Below, piece after piece: positions 44,368 to 52,983 of a DNA stretch of 64,000 bases. This DNA comes from Bradyrhizobium sp. Ash2021 (GTDB taxonomy: Bacteria; Pseudomonadota; Alphaproteobacteria; Rhizobiales; Xanthobacteraceae), in assembly GCF_031202265.1 (NCBI RefSeq), contig NZ_CP100604.1:1904501-1968500 (forward strand), read 5' to 3'. A program made the translations under genes and the position numbers. The notes below the pieces were generated by a model. The model was not told where the DNA came from and ran no database searches. It worked only from the letters and a program-made list of their open reading frames with translations. Every line of letters starts with the position of its first letter. The first letter of the stretch is position 1.

Positions 44368-45243
44368 ATGGCGGCGCGCGTCCTTGTACCCTTACCGGCG
44401 CGGGATTTCGATCCAAGCGAGGCGGCGGTGAGCTGGCTCGTGCTCGCGCGCGCCGGACATACGGTCGTTTTCGCGACGCCGGATGGACGGCCCGCGGCCG
44501 CCGACGACATGATGCTGACGGGGCGGGGCCTCGATCCCTGGGGCGCCATTCCGCTGTTGCGGAATCTTCCCCTGGTCGGGCTTCTGATGCGGGCCAACCG
44601 CGACGCGCGCAACGCTTACGCTGCAATGATCGCGGACCCGAATTATCTGGCGCCACGGCGCTGGGATGCGATCGATCCCGCTGAATACGATGCGCTGCTG
44701 CTGCCCGGCGGGCATCGCGCGCGCGGCATGCGCGAATATCTCGAAAGCGAAATCCTGCAGAACATCGTCGCCGATTGCTTCGATGCGGCAAAGCCGGTGG
44801 CGGCGATCTGCCACGGCGTGCTGCTGGCGGCGCGCAGCCGCTCGAAGCGGACCGGGCAGTCGGTGCTGCGGGGATATCGGACCACCGCGCTGACCTGGGC
44901 GTTCGAGAACAGCGCCTGGTCGGTGGCGCGGATCACCCGGTTCTGGGATCCGGATTATTACCGCACCTATCTGGAGCAGGCCGGGCAGCCGAAGGGCTTT
45001 ATGTCGGTGCAGCAGGAAGTAACGCGCGCGCTGGCCCGCGCGGAAGATTTTTGCGACGTGTCGCGGACCGATCCGCACTTTCGCCGCAAGACGTCCGGCC
45101 TTGAGCGTGACACCCTCGACAACGCGACGCCGGCCTTTGTCGTTCGCGATCGCAATTACCTGTCGGCCAGATGGCCGGGCGATGCTCACACTTTTGCGAA
45201 GATTTTTGCGGGTATGCTGACGCAGCAACGCCCGGTCGGTTGA
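44368..45243 (+). CDS. type 1 glutamine amidotransferase-like (DJ-1/PfpI) protein
   Basis: 291 residues. RVLVPLPARDFDPSEAAVSW begins the fold, DALLLPGGHRARGMREYLES holds the acidic side, and KPVAAICHGVLLAARS the nucleophile Cys elbow. GYRTTALTWAFEN follows, then a C-terminal extension of about 80 residues beyond the basic DJ-1 fold. It is the last gene of the amidohydrolase-Rieske-QOR series, 28 bases after QOR. A glyoxalase- or hydratase-like role against reactive carbonyls is plausible; not shown. Confidence 0.8.
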   Translation: MAARVLVPLPARDFDPSEAAVSWLVLARAGHTVVFATPDGRPAAADDMMLTGRGLDPWGAIPLLRNLPLVGLLMRANRDARNAYAAMIADPNYLAPRRWDAIDPAEYDALLLPGGHRARGMREYLESEILQNIVADCFDAAKPVAAICHGVLLAARSRSKRTGQSVLRGYRTTALTWAFENSAWSVARITRFWDPDYYRTYLEQAGQPKGFMSVQQEVTRALARAEDFCDVSRTDPHFRRKTSGLERDTLDNATPAFVVRDRNYLSARWPGDAHTFAKIFAGMLTQQRPVG

Positions 45244-45382
45244 ACCGGGGACGATTTGCGCCGTACCTGAAGTCATCAATCAGGATGGTCTCAGGCCGAT
45301 GACAGGCCGCAAAGCCGAACCGGCCGGCACTTGCGCGCACGGCCGGTTCGTAACCGCCTGACATCCCCCGTTCGAAAACGCT

Positions 45383-47032
45383 TCAGCTCGTCGGGTTGCC
45401 CTGGAACGCGGCCAGCAGCTTCTTGCCGTCCGGCGAGCCCCAACCGGTGCACGCATCCCATCCCTGGCCTGCCGGGTACTGGCCGTTCAGCAGCCCTTCC
45501 ACGTCATTGTTGCCGGCGGTGATGTCGCGCAGCACGTTGTTCGGACCGAATTTGCTGTAGAGCAGCGCGTTGAAGTTGCCGACCCGCTTGCCCATGGTCG
45601 CGTTGATGCGTGCGATCAGGCTGGCCCAGAGCGGCGCGGAAGCGCTGGTGCCCCCGACCACCGTGAGCTTGCCGTTCGACTTCGTCAGATAGCCGGTCGC
45701 AGGATCGGCATCGGCCGCGACGTCGGGAATTGCCCGGCCCGCGAAATGTCCGGGGTTGATCGATTTGACCACCTTGCCATTCTGCCAGGCCGGGACCGGC
45801 GTGATGTCGCTGACGCCGCCGCCGGTGCCGCCTCCGCGATCGTTCCACACCGTCTCGGTGATCTGTTTGGTGCCGCTCGCGTTCTTGCGGACATGAAGCG
45901 TCGTTCCTCCGACCGCAAGGACATAGGGACTGGTCGCCGGATAGTTCACATGCGCGCGGCCGTCCTGCATCTGTGCCTCCGCGCCGTCGTCCCCGGTGGA
46001 GACGCACACCGTGATGCCGAGATGCGCCGCAGCCAGGAAACTCGCGTTGCAGTGCGCGATCGCGGCCGGCGACCAGATGACGCCGCTGTTGTTGAAGTTC
46101 TCGTTCTCGTCCCAACCCCAGCTGATCGAGATCACCGAAGGGTCGTTTGCGGAATCGCTGACCACCTTGGCCAGCACGTCGACCAGTCCCTTCTCGTCGA
46201 ACGTCCCGAAATAGGTGACGATCTTCGCGCCGTTGGCCAGCGCCCCGGCAACGTCGACGTCGAGCATGACTTCGCCGGTCGAGTTGGGGTCGGAGCCCGG
46301 ATCGGTCGAAACGCCGTCGACCGCGACGATTTGCACGTCGGGGGCCGGTTGCTGGATCGTCTGGAAATAGCTGGTGAGGTCGCCGGTGTCGACGCCGCCC
46401 CCGAACTCGAGCAGGCCGATGCATTGCTGCTGGGCGCCTCCAGCGGGGAAATTATAGATGTCGGCGAGTTCGGTCGGGATGAACCAGGCCCTCGCGGCGT
46501 GGGCGGCGCTTGCCTCCACCGTGCGCGATTGCAACGTACGCCGCAGGACGCGATGATTGTTCAGGCCGAAGACGCCGGTGATCGCGTCGGCGACCTCCGG
46601 CGGCACGTGCACCGGCCCGGTGCGGGCGTGAAAGTCACCAAGCTTCGGATGCGAGTAGTCGAACAGCGTGACGCCAAAGGCCTTGCTGACATCGGCAACG
46701 GTGCCGGCAAGGCCCATCCGGGCCGAGACCGTCTCCTTGTGGGTGACGACGAGGTTGTTGGCCTTCGCAAAGGCCTCGATCGCCGCGACGGATTTTTCGT
46801 CCGCGCCGTATTGGCTCGCGAGCTGATCGCGGGTCATGTAGGTGCGCGCTCCCGGAAGCTTGTCGTCGAGACTGGACAGGTCCGGCAACTGCTGGCTGCG
46901 GCGAACGCCGACGGTGAGTTCGATCCACCGCTGCTCGCTGGTGCGGCGCATCGCTTTCGATCCGGTCGGCAATTGATGGACGCTGTTGGGAAGCTCGACC
47001 GCATTGCTGATTTTGGCAGGTTGGGCACTCAT
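45383..47032 (-). CDS. S53 family serine-carboxyl peptidase (sedolisin/kumamolisin type)
   Basis: 549 residues. An N-terminal pro-domain (about 30-170) includes LPGARTYMTRDQLASQYGAD and FHARTGPVHVPPEVADAITG. The peptidase domain has STGEVMLDVDVAGAL (catalytic Glu and Asp), the oxyanion Asp in VSTGDDGAEAQM, and the catalytic Ser in VVGGTSASAPLWASLIARIN. A Ca-binding end, DITAGNNDVEG to GWDACTGWGSPDG, follows. No signal peptide is obvious. These enzymes are acid peptidases, normally secreted and self-activated by cleavage of the pro-domain. A second member lies at 49557. Confidence 0.92.
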   Translation of the reverse strand: MSAQPAKISNAVELPNSVHQLPTGSKAMRRTSEQRWIELTVGVRRSQQLPDLSSLDDKLPGARTYMTRDQLASQYGADEKSVAAIEAFAKANNLVVTHKETVSARMGLAGTVADVSKAFGVTLFDYSHPKLGDFHARTGPVHVPPEVADAITGVFGLNNHRVLRRTLQSRTVEASAAHAARAWFIPTELADIYNFPAGGAQQQCIGLLEFGGGVDTGDLTSYFQTIQQPAPDVQIVAVDGVSTDPGSDPNSTGEVMLDVDVAGALANGAKIVTYFGTFDEKGLVDVLAKVVSDSANDPSVISISWGWDENENFNNSGVIWSPAAIAHCNASFLAAAHLGITVCVSTGDDGAEAQMQDGRAHVNYPATSPYVLAVGGTTLHVRKNASGTKQITETVWNDRGGGTGGGVSDITPVPAWQNGKVVKSINPGHFAGRAIPDVAADADPATGYLTKSNGKLTVVGGTSASAPLWASLIARINATMGKRVGNFNALLYSKFGPNNVLRDITAGNNDVEGLLNGQYPAGQGWDACTGWGSPDGKKLLAAFQGNPTS

Positions 47033-47515
47033 GCTCGTCTCCCATGATGTTAGTCAATTTAAAAATGGACTCGGAATCGCAACAATTCCAAAGGGCTTTG
47101 AGAGAGCCGGACAGTTGCAGGTCAGGTTGCAGAATCGACAATGGTTACGACGGCTGGATCATCTTCGGATCGCTGTCGGCCGCCGCAAATGCCGCTTCAG
47201 CCAGGTTCAAACCAGAGATAGTAGAATGCAATACTTGCACGCTAACAAAACAGCGATGGTTCGACAACATTCCTGCTGTTCAAGTTTAAATGACCGGTGA
47301 GTGTGATCCCGTTCATATGCGGAAATGCTTGCGCCACTTCTGTCAGTATGGATGTCCGATGTCGGACAGCGGCATCGCCGCCCGTGAGCCGACGCCGTCG
47401 TGCTGCCGGGGCGGCCGAACCGGGCCGCGTCCCGGTGCGGAACGCACACGGAATAGCAATTTGACATGTGCATGCTATACTGCAGAGCGAGCGTTCTTCA
47501 TGACAGGTGCGGCCG
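47033..47515. other. gene-free stretch between peptidase and zinc-ribbon gene
   Basis: I find no supportable gene here. The plus-strand open frame across 47290-47748 lacks family character and overlaps the zinc-ribbon gene in another frame. The region must contain divergent promoters for the peptidase and the zinc-ribbon protein. Confidence 0.45.
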
Positions 47516-47722
47516 ATGTCGAAACAAGAAATGCGCGAGGAGGCCGAGCGCCTGATCCGCGAGACCATGGAAAAGAAAGCCCTGATCGTGAAACAGGGCA
47601 ATACGAGGATCGAGACCACCTGCGGCAAATGCGGCGCGCCCAACCGCCTGCAGGCGGAAAAGGGCGCGACCCGCGTCAAATTCGTCTGCAAGCAATGCGG
47701 CCACAAGCAGGAAACGCTTTAA
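47516..47722 (+). CDS. small zinc-ribbon protein
   Basis: 68 residues. A helical N-terminus (MSKQEMREEAERLIRETMEK) is followed by a zinc ribbon with TTCGKCGAPN and FVCKQCGHKQ, i.e. two CxxC pairs about 20 residues apart. Such proteins bind nucleic acid or act as small adaptors. The ATG at 47516 is preferred to a GTG three codons upstream. Its stop overlaps the stop of the convergent amine-oxidase-like gene by four bases. Confidence 0.75.
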   Translation: MSKQEMREEAERLIRETMEKKALIVKQGNTRIETTCGKCGAPNRLQAEKGATRVKFVCKQCGHKQETL

Positions 47723-49383
47723 CGTCGCGCGGCGCGCGTTCGCTTTGAAGCCGAACCACGTACCTGCCTTGCCGAGGTGCCAGCCTGCTTTTGCTGCCGG
47801 CCGACGGCGTGGAGAATCGAGCAGGCAGCCCTTCGGCCGGACTGCAATGCGCCTTCCATGTAACCGAAATAGGCGAAGCAGGTGTGCTCACCGGCAAAGA
47901 ACAAGCGCTCGTGGAAAGGCTCGTGCAGCAGCGGCCCGGCCCGGCAAACCTCGCCGGGCGCGGGGCACGAGTAGCCCGCGCCGGTCCATGGGTCGTCGGG
48001 CCATGCCATGAACTCCATCGGATGCTCTGAACGGTTGGAAACATAGCCATCGTATATCGCGCCGATCTTCGCCGCATAAAAATCGTCGATTTCGCGCTGT
48101 CCGCCATGTCTCCATTTGCGCAGCGCCGTTTGGGCGACCGCGCCGCCGGCAAACAGACTGAGCCCGACATCCCTTCCGGGCGGAGCGATCTGATTGTCCG
48201 TGGATTCCCAGGTAACTCCGAACTGGTTCGACGTTGACGTCGGTGCGAGGCCTTCTCTGATCCAGAAACGCTGCCTGAGTGGACTAAGATATTTCACCAC
48301 CGTGCCCATCGTCACATAGGACGCGCGGGGCAATTTCGGCATGACTGTGATCTTGCGTCCTTTGGCAGCCGGCCAGAGGCTCGGCGGAATGGCGAGCACG
48401 GTATAGTCGGCCGTGATCGTTTGCTTCTTGTCGAGTTCGGTAAAGATGCACGCCTGGTCCGGATCTTTGGCGCTACGCCCCGTGCGAACCTCCAACGTCA
48501 CATCTTCCTCGTTGATCAGGATGGAATCGACCGGGGTGCAGCGGCGTACCTCGCCGGCGGCCTTCTCGATCTCCGCGGCAAGACGATCGGCCAGCGCGCC
48601 ATTACCCTCAGAACAACGCATGGCTTCGCTTTGTATGAAAAAGGCATCGAGTTGATCGCCGAGCCTGCCACCGGCGACGACTGCGAGATTGGCGAGAAAG
48701 CTCTGCCGGCTGGTCGGCACGCCGGCGTCGTTCGAAAACTGCTGTTCGAGTGCGAGCCTGGTGAGGTCCGAGCAATTCAACTCGTCGAACCAGGCAGATA
48801 ATGACATCTCATCCAGCTCTTGCGCATTTTTGGCCAGCCATGGCTGGTATGGATCGACCTTGGTGGCCTTCTTGCTGATCCGGTTGATGGCGGTTTGCAT
48901 CTGCCGGTAGACCTGCTTCAGCTCTTTCTCCGACGGCTCCTTGCCACCGAGATAGAGCGGCGCCTTCAGCGCCAGAGCGTCGAAGTTGTCGTCGGATGTA
49001 TTGACGGAAAGTCCGAGCTGGAAGTCTTTCGCGAGGTTCAGCCACAGGGGATGGTTGTAGCCGATGAGTTCGCCGCCGGCTTCGACGATGCCGCTGGACT
49101 TGGTCTTGCTCCAGACCCGGCCTCCGACGCGACTGCGGGCTTCGAACACTGTCACCTGGCAGTGGCGCCTTAATGCATATCCCGCCATCAAGCCGGCAAA
49201 TCCTCCTCCGACGATGGCGACCGTGGGACGTAGCGTAGTGCTTAAGGCCAGCGATTTGGCTTCCGCATCGACGCTTGGGTGGTGCAACGGTTCGTTCATT
49301 TTTGCGCTGACGAGCCTTTGACGTTTCACGCCGGTCATCCGCTGGCCGTATCGTCGATGGAGGCGGGCAAAAAGGGAGCGCAT
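47719..49383 (-). CDS. flavin amine oxidase family protein
   Basis: 554 residues from the ATG at 49383 (AAAGGTG seven bases upstream); a start at the MNEPLHHP further on would remove a basic leader. VAIVGGGFAGLMAGYALRRH and VFEARSRVGGRVWS (about 65-95) are the FAD motif and the GGR motif of monoamine oxidases. The C-terminal FAD motif is LFFAGEHTCFAYFGYMEGAL. Substrate may be an amine or amino acid. Two S53 peptidases flank it, so a supply of peptides or amino acids may feed it (inference). Confidence 0.88.
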   Translation of the reverse strand: MRSLFARLHRRYGQRMTGVKRQRLVSAKMNEPLHHPSVDAEAKSLALSTTLRPTVAIVGGGFAGLMAGYALRRHCQVTVFEARSRVGGRVWSKTKSSGIVEAGGELIGYNHPLWLNLAKDFQLGLSVNTSDDNFDALALKAPLYLGGKEPSEKELKQVYRQMQTAINRISKKATKVDPYQPWLAKNAQELDEMSLSAWFDELNCSDLTRLALEQQFSNDAGVPTSRQSFLANLAVVAGGRLGDQLDAFFIQSEAMRCSEGNGALADRLAAEIEKAAGEVRRCTPVDSILINEEDVTLEVRTGRSAKDPDQACIFTELDKKQTITADYTVLAIPPSLWPAAKGRKITVMPKLPRASYVTMGTVVKYLSPLRQRFWIREGLAPTSTSNQFGVTWESTDNQIAPPGRDVGLSLFAGGAVAQTALRKWRHGGQREIDDFYAAKIGAIYDGYVSNRSEHPMEFMAWPDDPWTGAGYSCPAPGEVCRAGPLLHEPFHERLFFAGEHTCFAYFGYMEGALQSGRRAACSILHAVGRQQKQAGTSARQVRGSASKRTRAARR

Positions 49384-49556
49384 TTTCAAACACCTTTGGA
49401 TCAATGAAGGACGGCCACAGCCGTCGCGCTAGTCCAGCCCCGCGGCAAATGATCCGCGGGCTTTCTTTGTGGCTGCGCGCCTGCCGACAATTGACGGCAC
49501 GCCGGGATGAACGATAGCTTACAACTCAGAGGCGAGTCGAGGGCAGGGGGCTCTGG

Positions 49557-51290
49557 ATGGCATCGCGCAAGAAAGCAGGGGCGGGGACCAGATCCCTGCC
49601 GAAATCAGCCTCCAGTCGAAAGGTGGAGGCGACAAGCGCCAAGCGCGGCCGCGCCGCAAAGGCAAAGGCGCGCGCTGCGAAGGCCCCGGTCAAGGTCCGG
49701 GACAGCTATCGCCCGCCGGCAAAGGGCGCCAGGAGAATGGGCCCTGCCGACCCGGGATCGCCGGTTGAGGTCACCATCATGCTTCGCGGGCCGCAGCTGC
49801 CCGGTGCCGACGAACTCCCCAGCCGTCCGCTGTCCGTCCGCGAGTTCAACGCCAGATATGGCGCCTCAAAACGAGACGCGGACAAGGTGTCGCAGGTGCT
49901 GCGCGAGCGGGGCCTGAAAATCGAGGAGGTGTCGCTCCCCGGACGCTGCATCAAAGTCAGCGGCACCGTCGCGCAGATGGAGGCTGCGTTTCGTCCAGGT
50001 CTGGCAATGTACAAGAGCGCCGAGCAGGGCGAATTCCGTGATCGCGAGGGCGAGTACAAGGTGCCTCCCTCACTGAGGAAAATCGTGAAGGCGATACTGG
50101 GATTTGGCCAGCGACGTGTCGCAAGGCGGCGGCCTGCAAGGGCCGCGGCAAGGAGCGCGCTTCGTTTGAGGAAGTTCGAACCGATCGACATCGAGCGCCA
50201 TTATCACTTTCCTCCCGGCGATGCAGCCGGTCAAAGGATCGCGGTCGCCGAATTCGGCGGCGGTTATTTTGCCGAAGACCTCGCGAAGTATTGCAAGAAA
50301 TACAAGCGAGCCGTCCCCAAGGTCAAAACCATTTCGATCGACGCGCCGGTTCCCACCAGGGCGCAAATCGAGCGGATGAAGCCGCCGAAGCAGCGTGACG
50401 AATTCGATTCGACCGGCGAAGTGATGATGGACGTCGAGATCATCGCGGGGCTGTGCCCGAAGGCTGACATTTCCGTCTACTTCGCGAGGGATCATCAGAA
50501 AGGATGGGTCGACCTCATCAATCGTGCGATTGACGACAAGCCGGTGGTCTTGTCCATCAGCTGGGGCGCCTCCGAAGAGGGAGGCGGCTGGTCGAAGGCC
50601 GCGATGAATGCCATCAACGAGGCGCTGACCAAGGCTGCGATGCTGGGTATCACGGTGTGTGGCGCCGCGGGCGACGACGGTTCCGGCGATATGCAAAACG
50701 ACATGCAGGCGCATGTCGATTTCCCAGGTTCAAGCCCGTTCGTCCTTGCGGTCGGCGGGACCATGATAGGCCACAAGTCCGGCAAAACGGTCGAAAAAGT
50801 ATGGCGCGTGGGCAAGGGTAAACGCATCCGCGGGGTTGGCGGCGCGACAGGCGGTGGGGTCAGCAGCACCTTTGACCGTCCCGGTTGGCAAAAGACCGAC
50901 ATAAAATCAGTGAACAAGAACAGCAAAAACGGCCGCGTGGTGCCGGATGTCGCAGCACTCGCCGGATCGCCCGGATATGACATGATCTTTAAAGGCAAGC
51001 ACGATTACGGCGGCGGCACCAGCGCGTCGACGCCGTTGTGGGCGGCGCTTATCGCGCGCGTCAACGCATTGCTTCCGCGCAGGCAACGGCGGCGCTTTCT
51101 GGCGCGGCTGCTCTACCAGCAGGCATCTCACGGTGGTCCGCTGGGGCAACTGGTTTGCCATGACGTCACCGTCGGTAACAACACGACCAGACCGAGACCG
51201 AACAAGGGCTTTAAGGCCACCAAAGGTTTCGACGCGGTATCCGGCTGGGGAACGCCGATCGGAACGGCGCTGCTGCTCGGGCTGACGTGA
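49557..51290 (+). CDS. S53 family serine-carboxyl peptidase, basic N-terminus
   Basis: 577 residues. The first 60 residues are very Lys/Arg/Ala-rich, then a pro-domain (SVREFNARYGASKRDADKVS). The catalytic Glu288 and Asp292 lie in STGEVMMDVEIIAG, the oxyanion Asp in GAAGDDGSGDMQ, and Ser489 in YGGGTSASTPLWAALIARVN. The Ca site ends with FDAVSGWGTPIG. Length and order agree with family S53. A second Arg-rich stretch (RVARRRPARAAARSALR) near 185-200 marks the likely self-cleavage linker. It is unlike its neighbour at 45383 in the N-terminal region, so they are not recent duplicates. Confidence 0.9.
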   Translation: MASRKKAGAGTRSLPKSASSRKVEATSAKRGRAAKAKARAAKAPVKVRDSYRPPAKGARRMGPADPGSPVEVTIMLRGPQLPGADELPSRPLSVREFNARYGASKRDADKVSQVLRERGLKIEEVSLPGRCIKVSGTVAQMEAAFRPGLAMYKSAEQGEFRDREGEYKVPPSLRKIVKAILGFGQRRVARRRPARAAARSALRLRKFEPIDIERHYHFPPGDAAGQRIAVAEFGGGYFAEDLAKYCKKYKRAVPKVKTISIDAPVPTRAQIERMKPPKQRDEFDSTGEVMMDVEIIAGLCPKADISVYFARDHQKGWVDLINRAIDDKPVVLSISWGASEEGGGWSKAAMNAINEALTKAAMLGITVCGAAGDDGSGDMQNDMQAHVDFPGSSPFVLAVGGTMIGHKSGKTVEKVWRVGKGKRIRGVGGATGGGVSSTFDRPGWQKTDIKSVNKNSKNGRVVPDVAALAGSPGYDMIFKGKHDYGGGTSASTPLWAALIARVNALLPRRQRRRFLARLLYQQASHGGPLGQLVCHDVTVGNNTTRPRPNKGFKATKGFDAVSGWGTPIGTALLLGLT

Positions 51291-51399
51291 ACGCTTCGCA
51301 GGCGGTCTGCGGTCTGAGTGCGCCCGTCGGGCAAATCAAAAAAACCTGTCCAGCCCCCTCCGAAAAAATATTCCGCTTGTCGCGTCGGGCAAATCAGTG
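51291..51399. other. short gene-free segment before the dispersed repeat
   Basis: The first part of a 673-base gene-free stretch (51291-51963). It contains CCAGCCCCCTCCGAAAAAAT and no coding signal. No clear terminator hairpin was found. Confidence 0.4.
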
Positions 51400-51780
51400 G
51401 TGTTTCTCCGCCCGTCTCACCCGACAAGAGGGGCGGCTCGCGATCGTCACGAAACGCGCGGTGGGATGCGGTGGACGTGGAAGCTGCGACTGACGAGCGC
51501 GGCCGATGCGGACGGCGAAGTCGTGTGGTCCTGATGCCTCGACGCCGGCGTCAAGCTTTGCGGAAGTATCCGCGAGGCGACGGTGACAAGAAAGCCCGAT
51601 CACCGGGGAGAGCACGTTATAAGCCGTAAAACCATTGCGCAGGGAATGCCGGATTGCCTCCGCTGAACCTGTATGCTCGTGTGCGTTTTTTTTGTGCATG
51701 TTTGCACACGAGACCGCGGGTGCAGCGCGCATCCGGCGTTCCCTGCGCCCTCTGATTTCCGAGGGCGGGAGTGAACAACA
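51400..51780. repeat. long dispersed intergenic repeat
   Basis: Segments such as CACCGGGGAGAGCACGTTAT, GTAAAACCATTGCGCAGGGA, GTATGCTCGTGTGCGTTTTT and GAGACCGCGGGTGCAGCGCG occur in a fixed order in many bradyrhizobial intergenic regions, as I recall it, and give rise to spurious open frames. A hairpin CGTGTGC ... GCACACG around a T-rich centre lies in it. It accounts for most of this gene-free stretch. Confidence 0.6.
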
Positions 51781-51862
51781 AACCTCGGGCGGATTGAGCC
51801 GCGAGATCGCGAAGCTGTGTTTGCAAAGCAAATTTTTGTGCGAAGCCATTTCAACATAACGA

Positions 51863-51961
51863 CGTCATTCCGGGATGCGCCTCTTGGCGCAGGCCCGGAA
51901 TCCATAGCCACGATCGTGAGTATGGATTCCGGGCTCGTGCTTCGCACGCCCCGGAATGACG
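51863..51961. repeat. dispersed CGTCATTCC palindrome
   Basis: It begins CGTCATTCCGGGATGCGCCT and ends GCCCCGGAATGACG, with nested arms GGAATCCATA / TATGGATTCC in the middle. It is a complete copy of a common palindromic repeat, placed between the S53 peptidase gene and the convergent SDR gene (51964), and likely stops transcription from both sides. Confidence 0.8.
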
Positions 51962-51963
51962 AG

Positions 51964-52815
51964 CTAATAACCCTTCACAAATTTCGCAAACGCCTCCGCA
52001 TAATCCGGATGCCATCGCGACAATGCCGGGCGGTTTTCGATGATGTCGCCGGCCGCCCACAGCATGCGCCGTTCGTCGAGTTGCCGCGGCACGTCGTTGT
52101 CGGGGCAAAGAATATAAAAATCCCCGGCGTCGATGCGCGTGATCATGAAGTCCACGGTTTGCTCCGGGGTCCAGGCGCCCGCAGGCTTTTCGGTGCGGCC
52201 GCGCGAGGTGAGACCCGTAAAGACATGACCGGGAATCATCAGATGCGCGCTGATCCTGCAGCCATCAATGTTACGCAATTCATGCTGCAGCGCCTCGGTG
52301 AGGGCTTTCACGCCGGCCTTGGAGACATTGTAGGCGGGATTGCCGGGCGGGGTGGTGATGCCCTGCTTGGAACCGGTGTTGATGATGAGGCCGGGACGGC
52401 CACGTTCGATCATGTGAGGCGCAAAGACCTGCGTGCCATGGATGACGCCCCAGAGATTGACCGCAAGAATGCGCTGCCAGTTCTCCAGCGGGCCAAAGCT
52501 GGTGCTGTCCGGGCCGATGCCAGCATTGTTCATCAGGATGTCGGTACCGCCGAACCGTTTTTGCACCATGGCTTCCAGTCCCGCGACCTCGTCGAAACGG
52601 CTGACGTCGACGGTCGCGGTCATGATGCTGTCGGCGCCGCCTGGCGCGGCCGATGCCAGTTTTGTCGCGGCCTCCTTGAGCCGGTCGGCGCCGAGATCGG
52701 CAATGCAGACCTTCATGCCGAGCTGCGCGAACCGCTTCGCGGCGGCGAGCCCGATGCCGGACGCGCCTCCGGTAATTACGGCAACATGATTGGACGACAT
52801 CGCGGCATGGGGCAT
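51964..52815 (-). CDS. short-chain dehydrogenase/reductase (SDR)
   Basis: 283 residues; ATG 52815 has GGAGG seven bases upstream. VAVITGGASGIGLAAAKRFA covers the nucleotide motif (15-22), CIADLGADR shows an Asp after strand 2 that suggests NAD preference, NNAG is near 100, and GSKQGITTPPGNPAYNVSKA provides Ser, Tyr and Lys. A C-terminal extension (RMLWAAGDIIENRPALSRWH) is longer than classical SDRs. Divergent from an old yellow enzyme gene; the two may reduce the same type of ketone or enone. Confidence 0.9.
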   Translation of the reverse strand: MPHAAMSSNHVAVITGGASGIGLAAAKRFAQLGMKVCIADLGADRLKEAATKLASAAPGGADSIMTATVDVSRFDEVAGLEAMVQKRFGGTDILMNNAGIGPDSTSFGPLENWQRILAVNLWGVIHGTQVFAPHMIERGRPGLIINTGSKQGITTPPGNPAYNVSKAGVKALTEALQHELRNIDGCRISAHLMIPGHVFTGLTSRGRTEKPAGAWTPEQTVDFMITRIDAGDFYILCPDNDVPRQLDERRMLWAAGDIIENRPALSRWHPDYAEAFAKFVKGY

Positions 52816-52983
52816 GGAATTTCCTCCGGACAGTTATGCGGTGCAGCTATCGGGCTGGCGCCATACCTACCATGCATGAACCGGCATAGGAGATCTTCGT
52901 TCCCCGGCTTTGCCATTGACGGCTTTCACGAACAAGATGAACCGGTTACATATCCAGATCATAGAAGAAAATCCGGGGCAGGC

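Noticed and set aside
47461..47481. TTGACA followed by TATACT as a promoter of the zinc-ribbon gene
   Set aside because: The spacing is only 9 bases, too short for a sigma-70 promoter.
51394..51947. Minus-strand open frames of 115-150 codons
   Set aside because: They cover the dispersed repeats; translations of this kind recur as annotation artefacts in related genomes and lack any domain.
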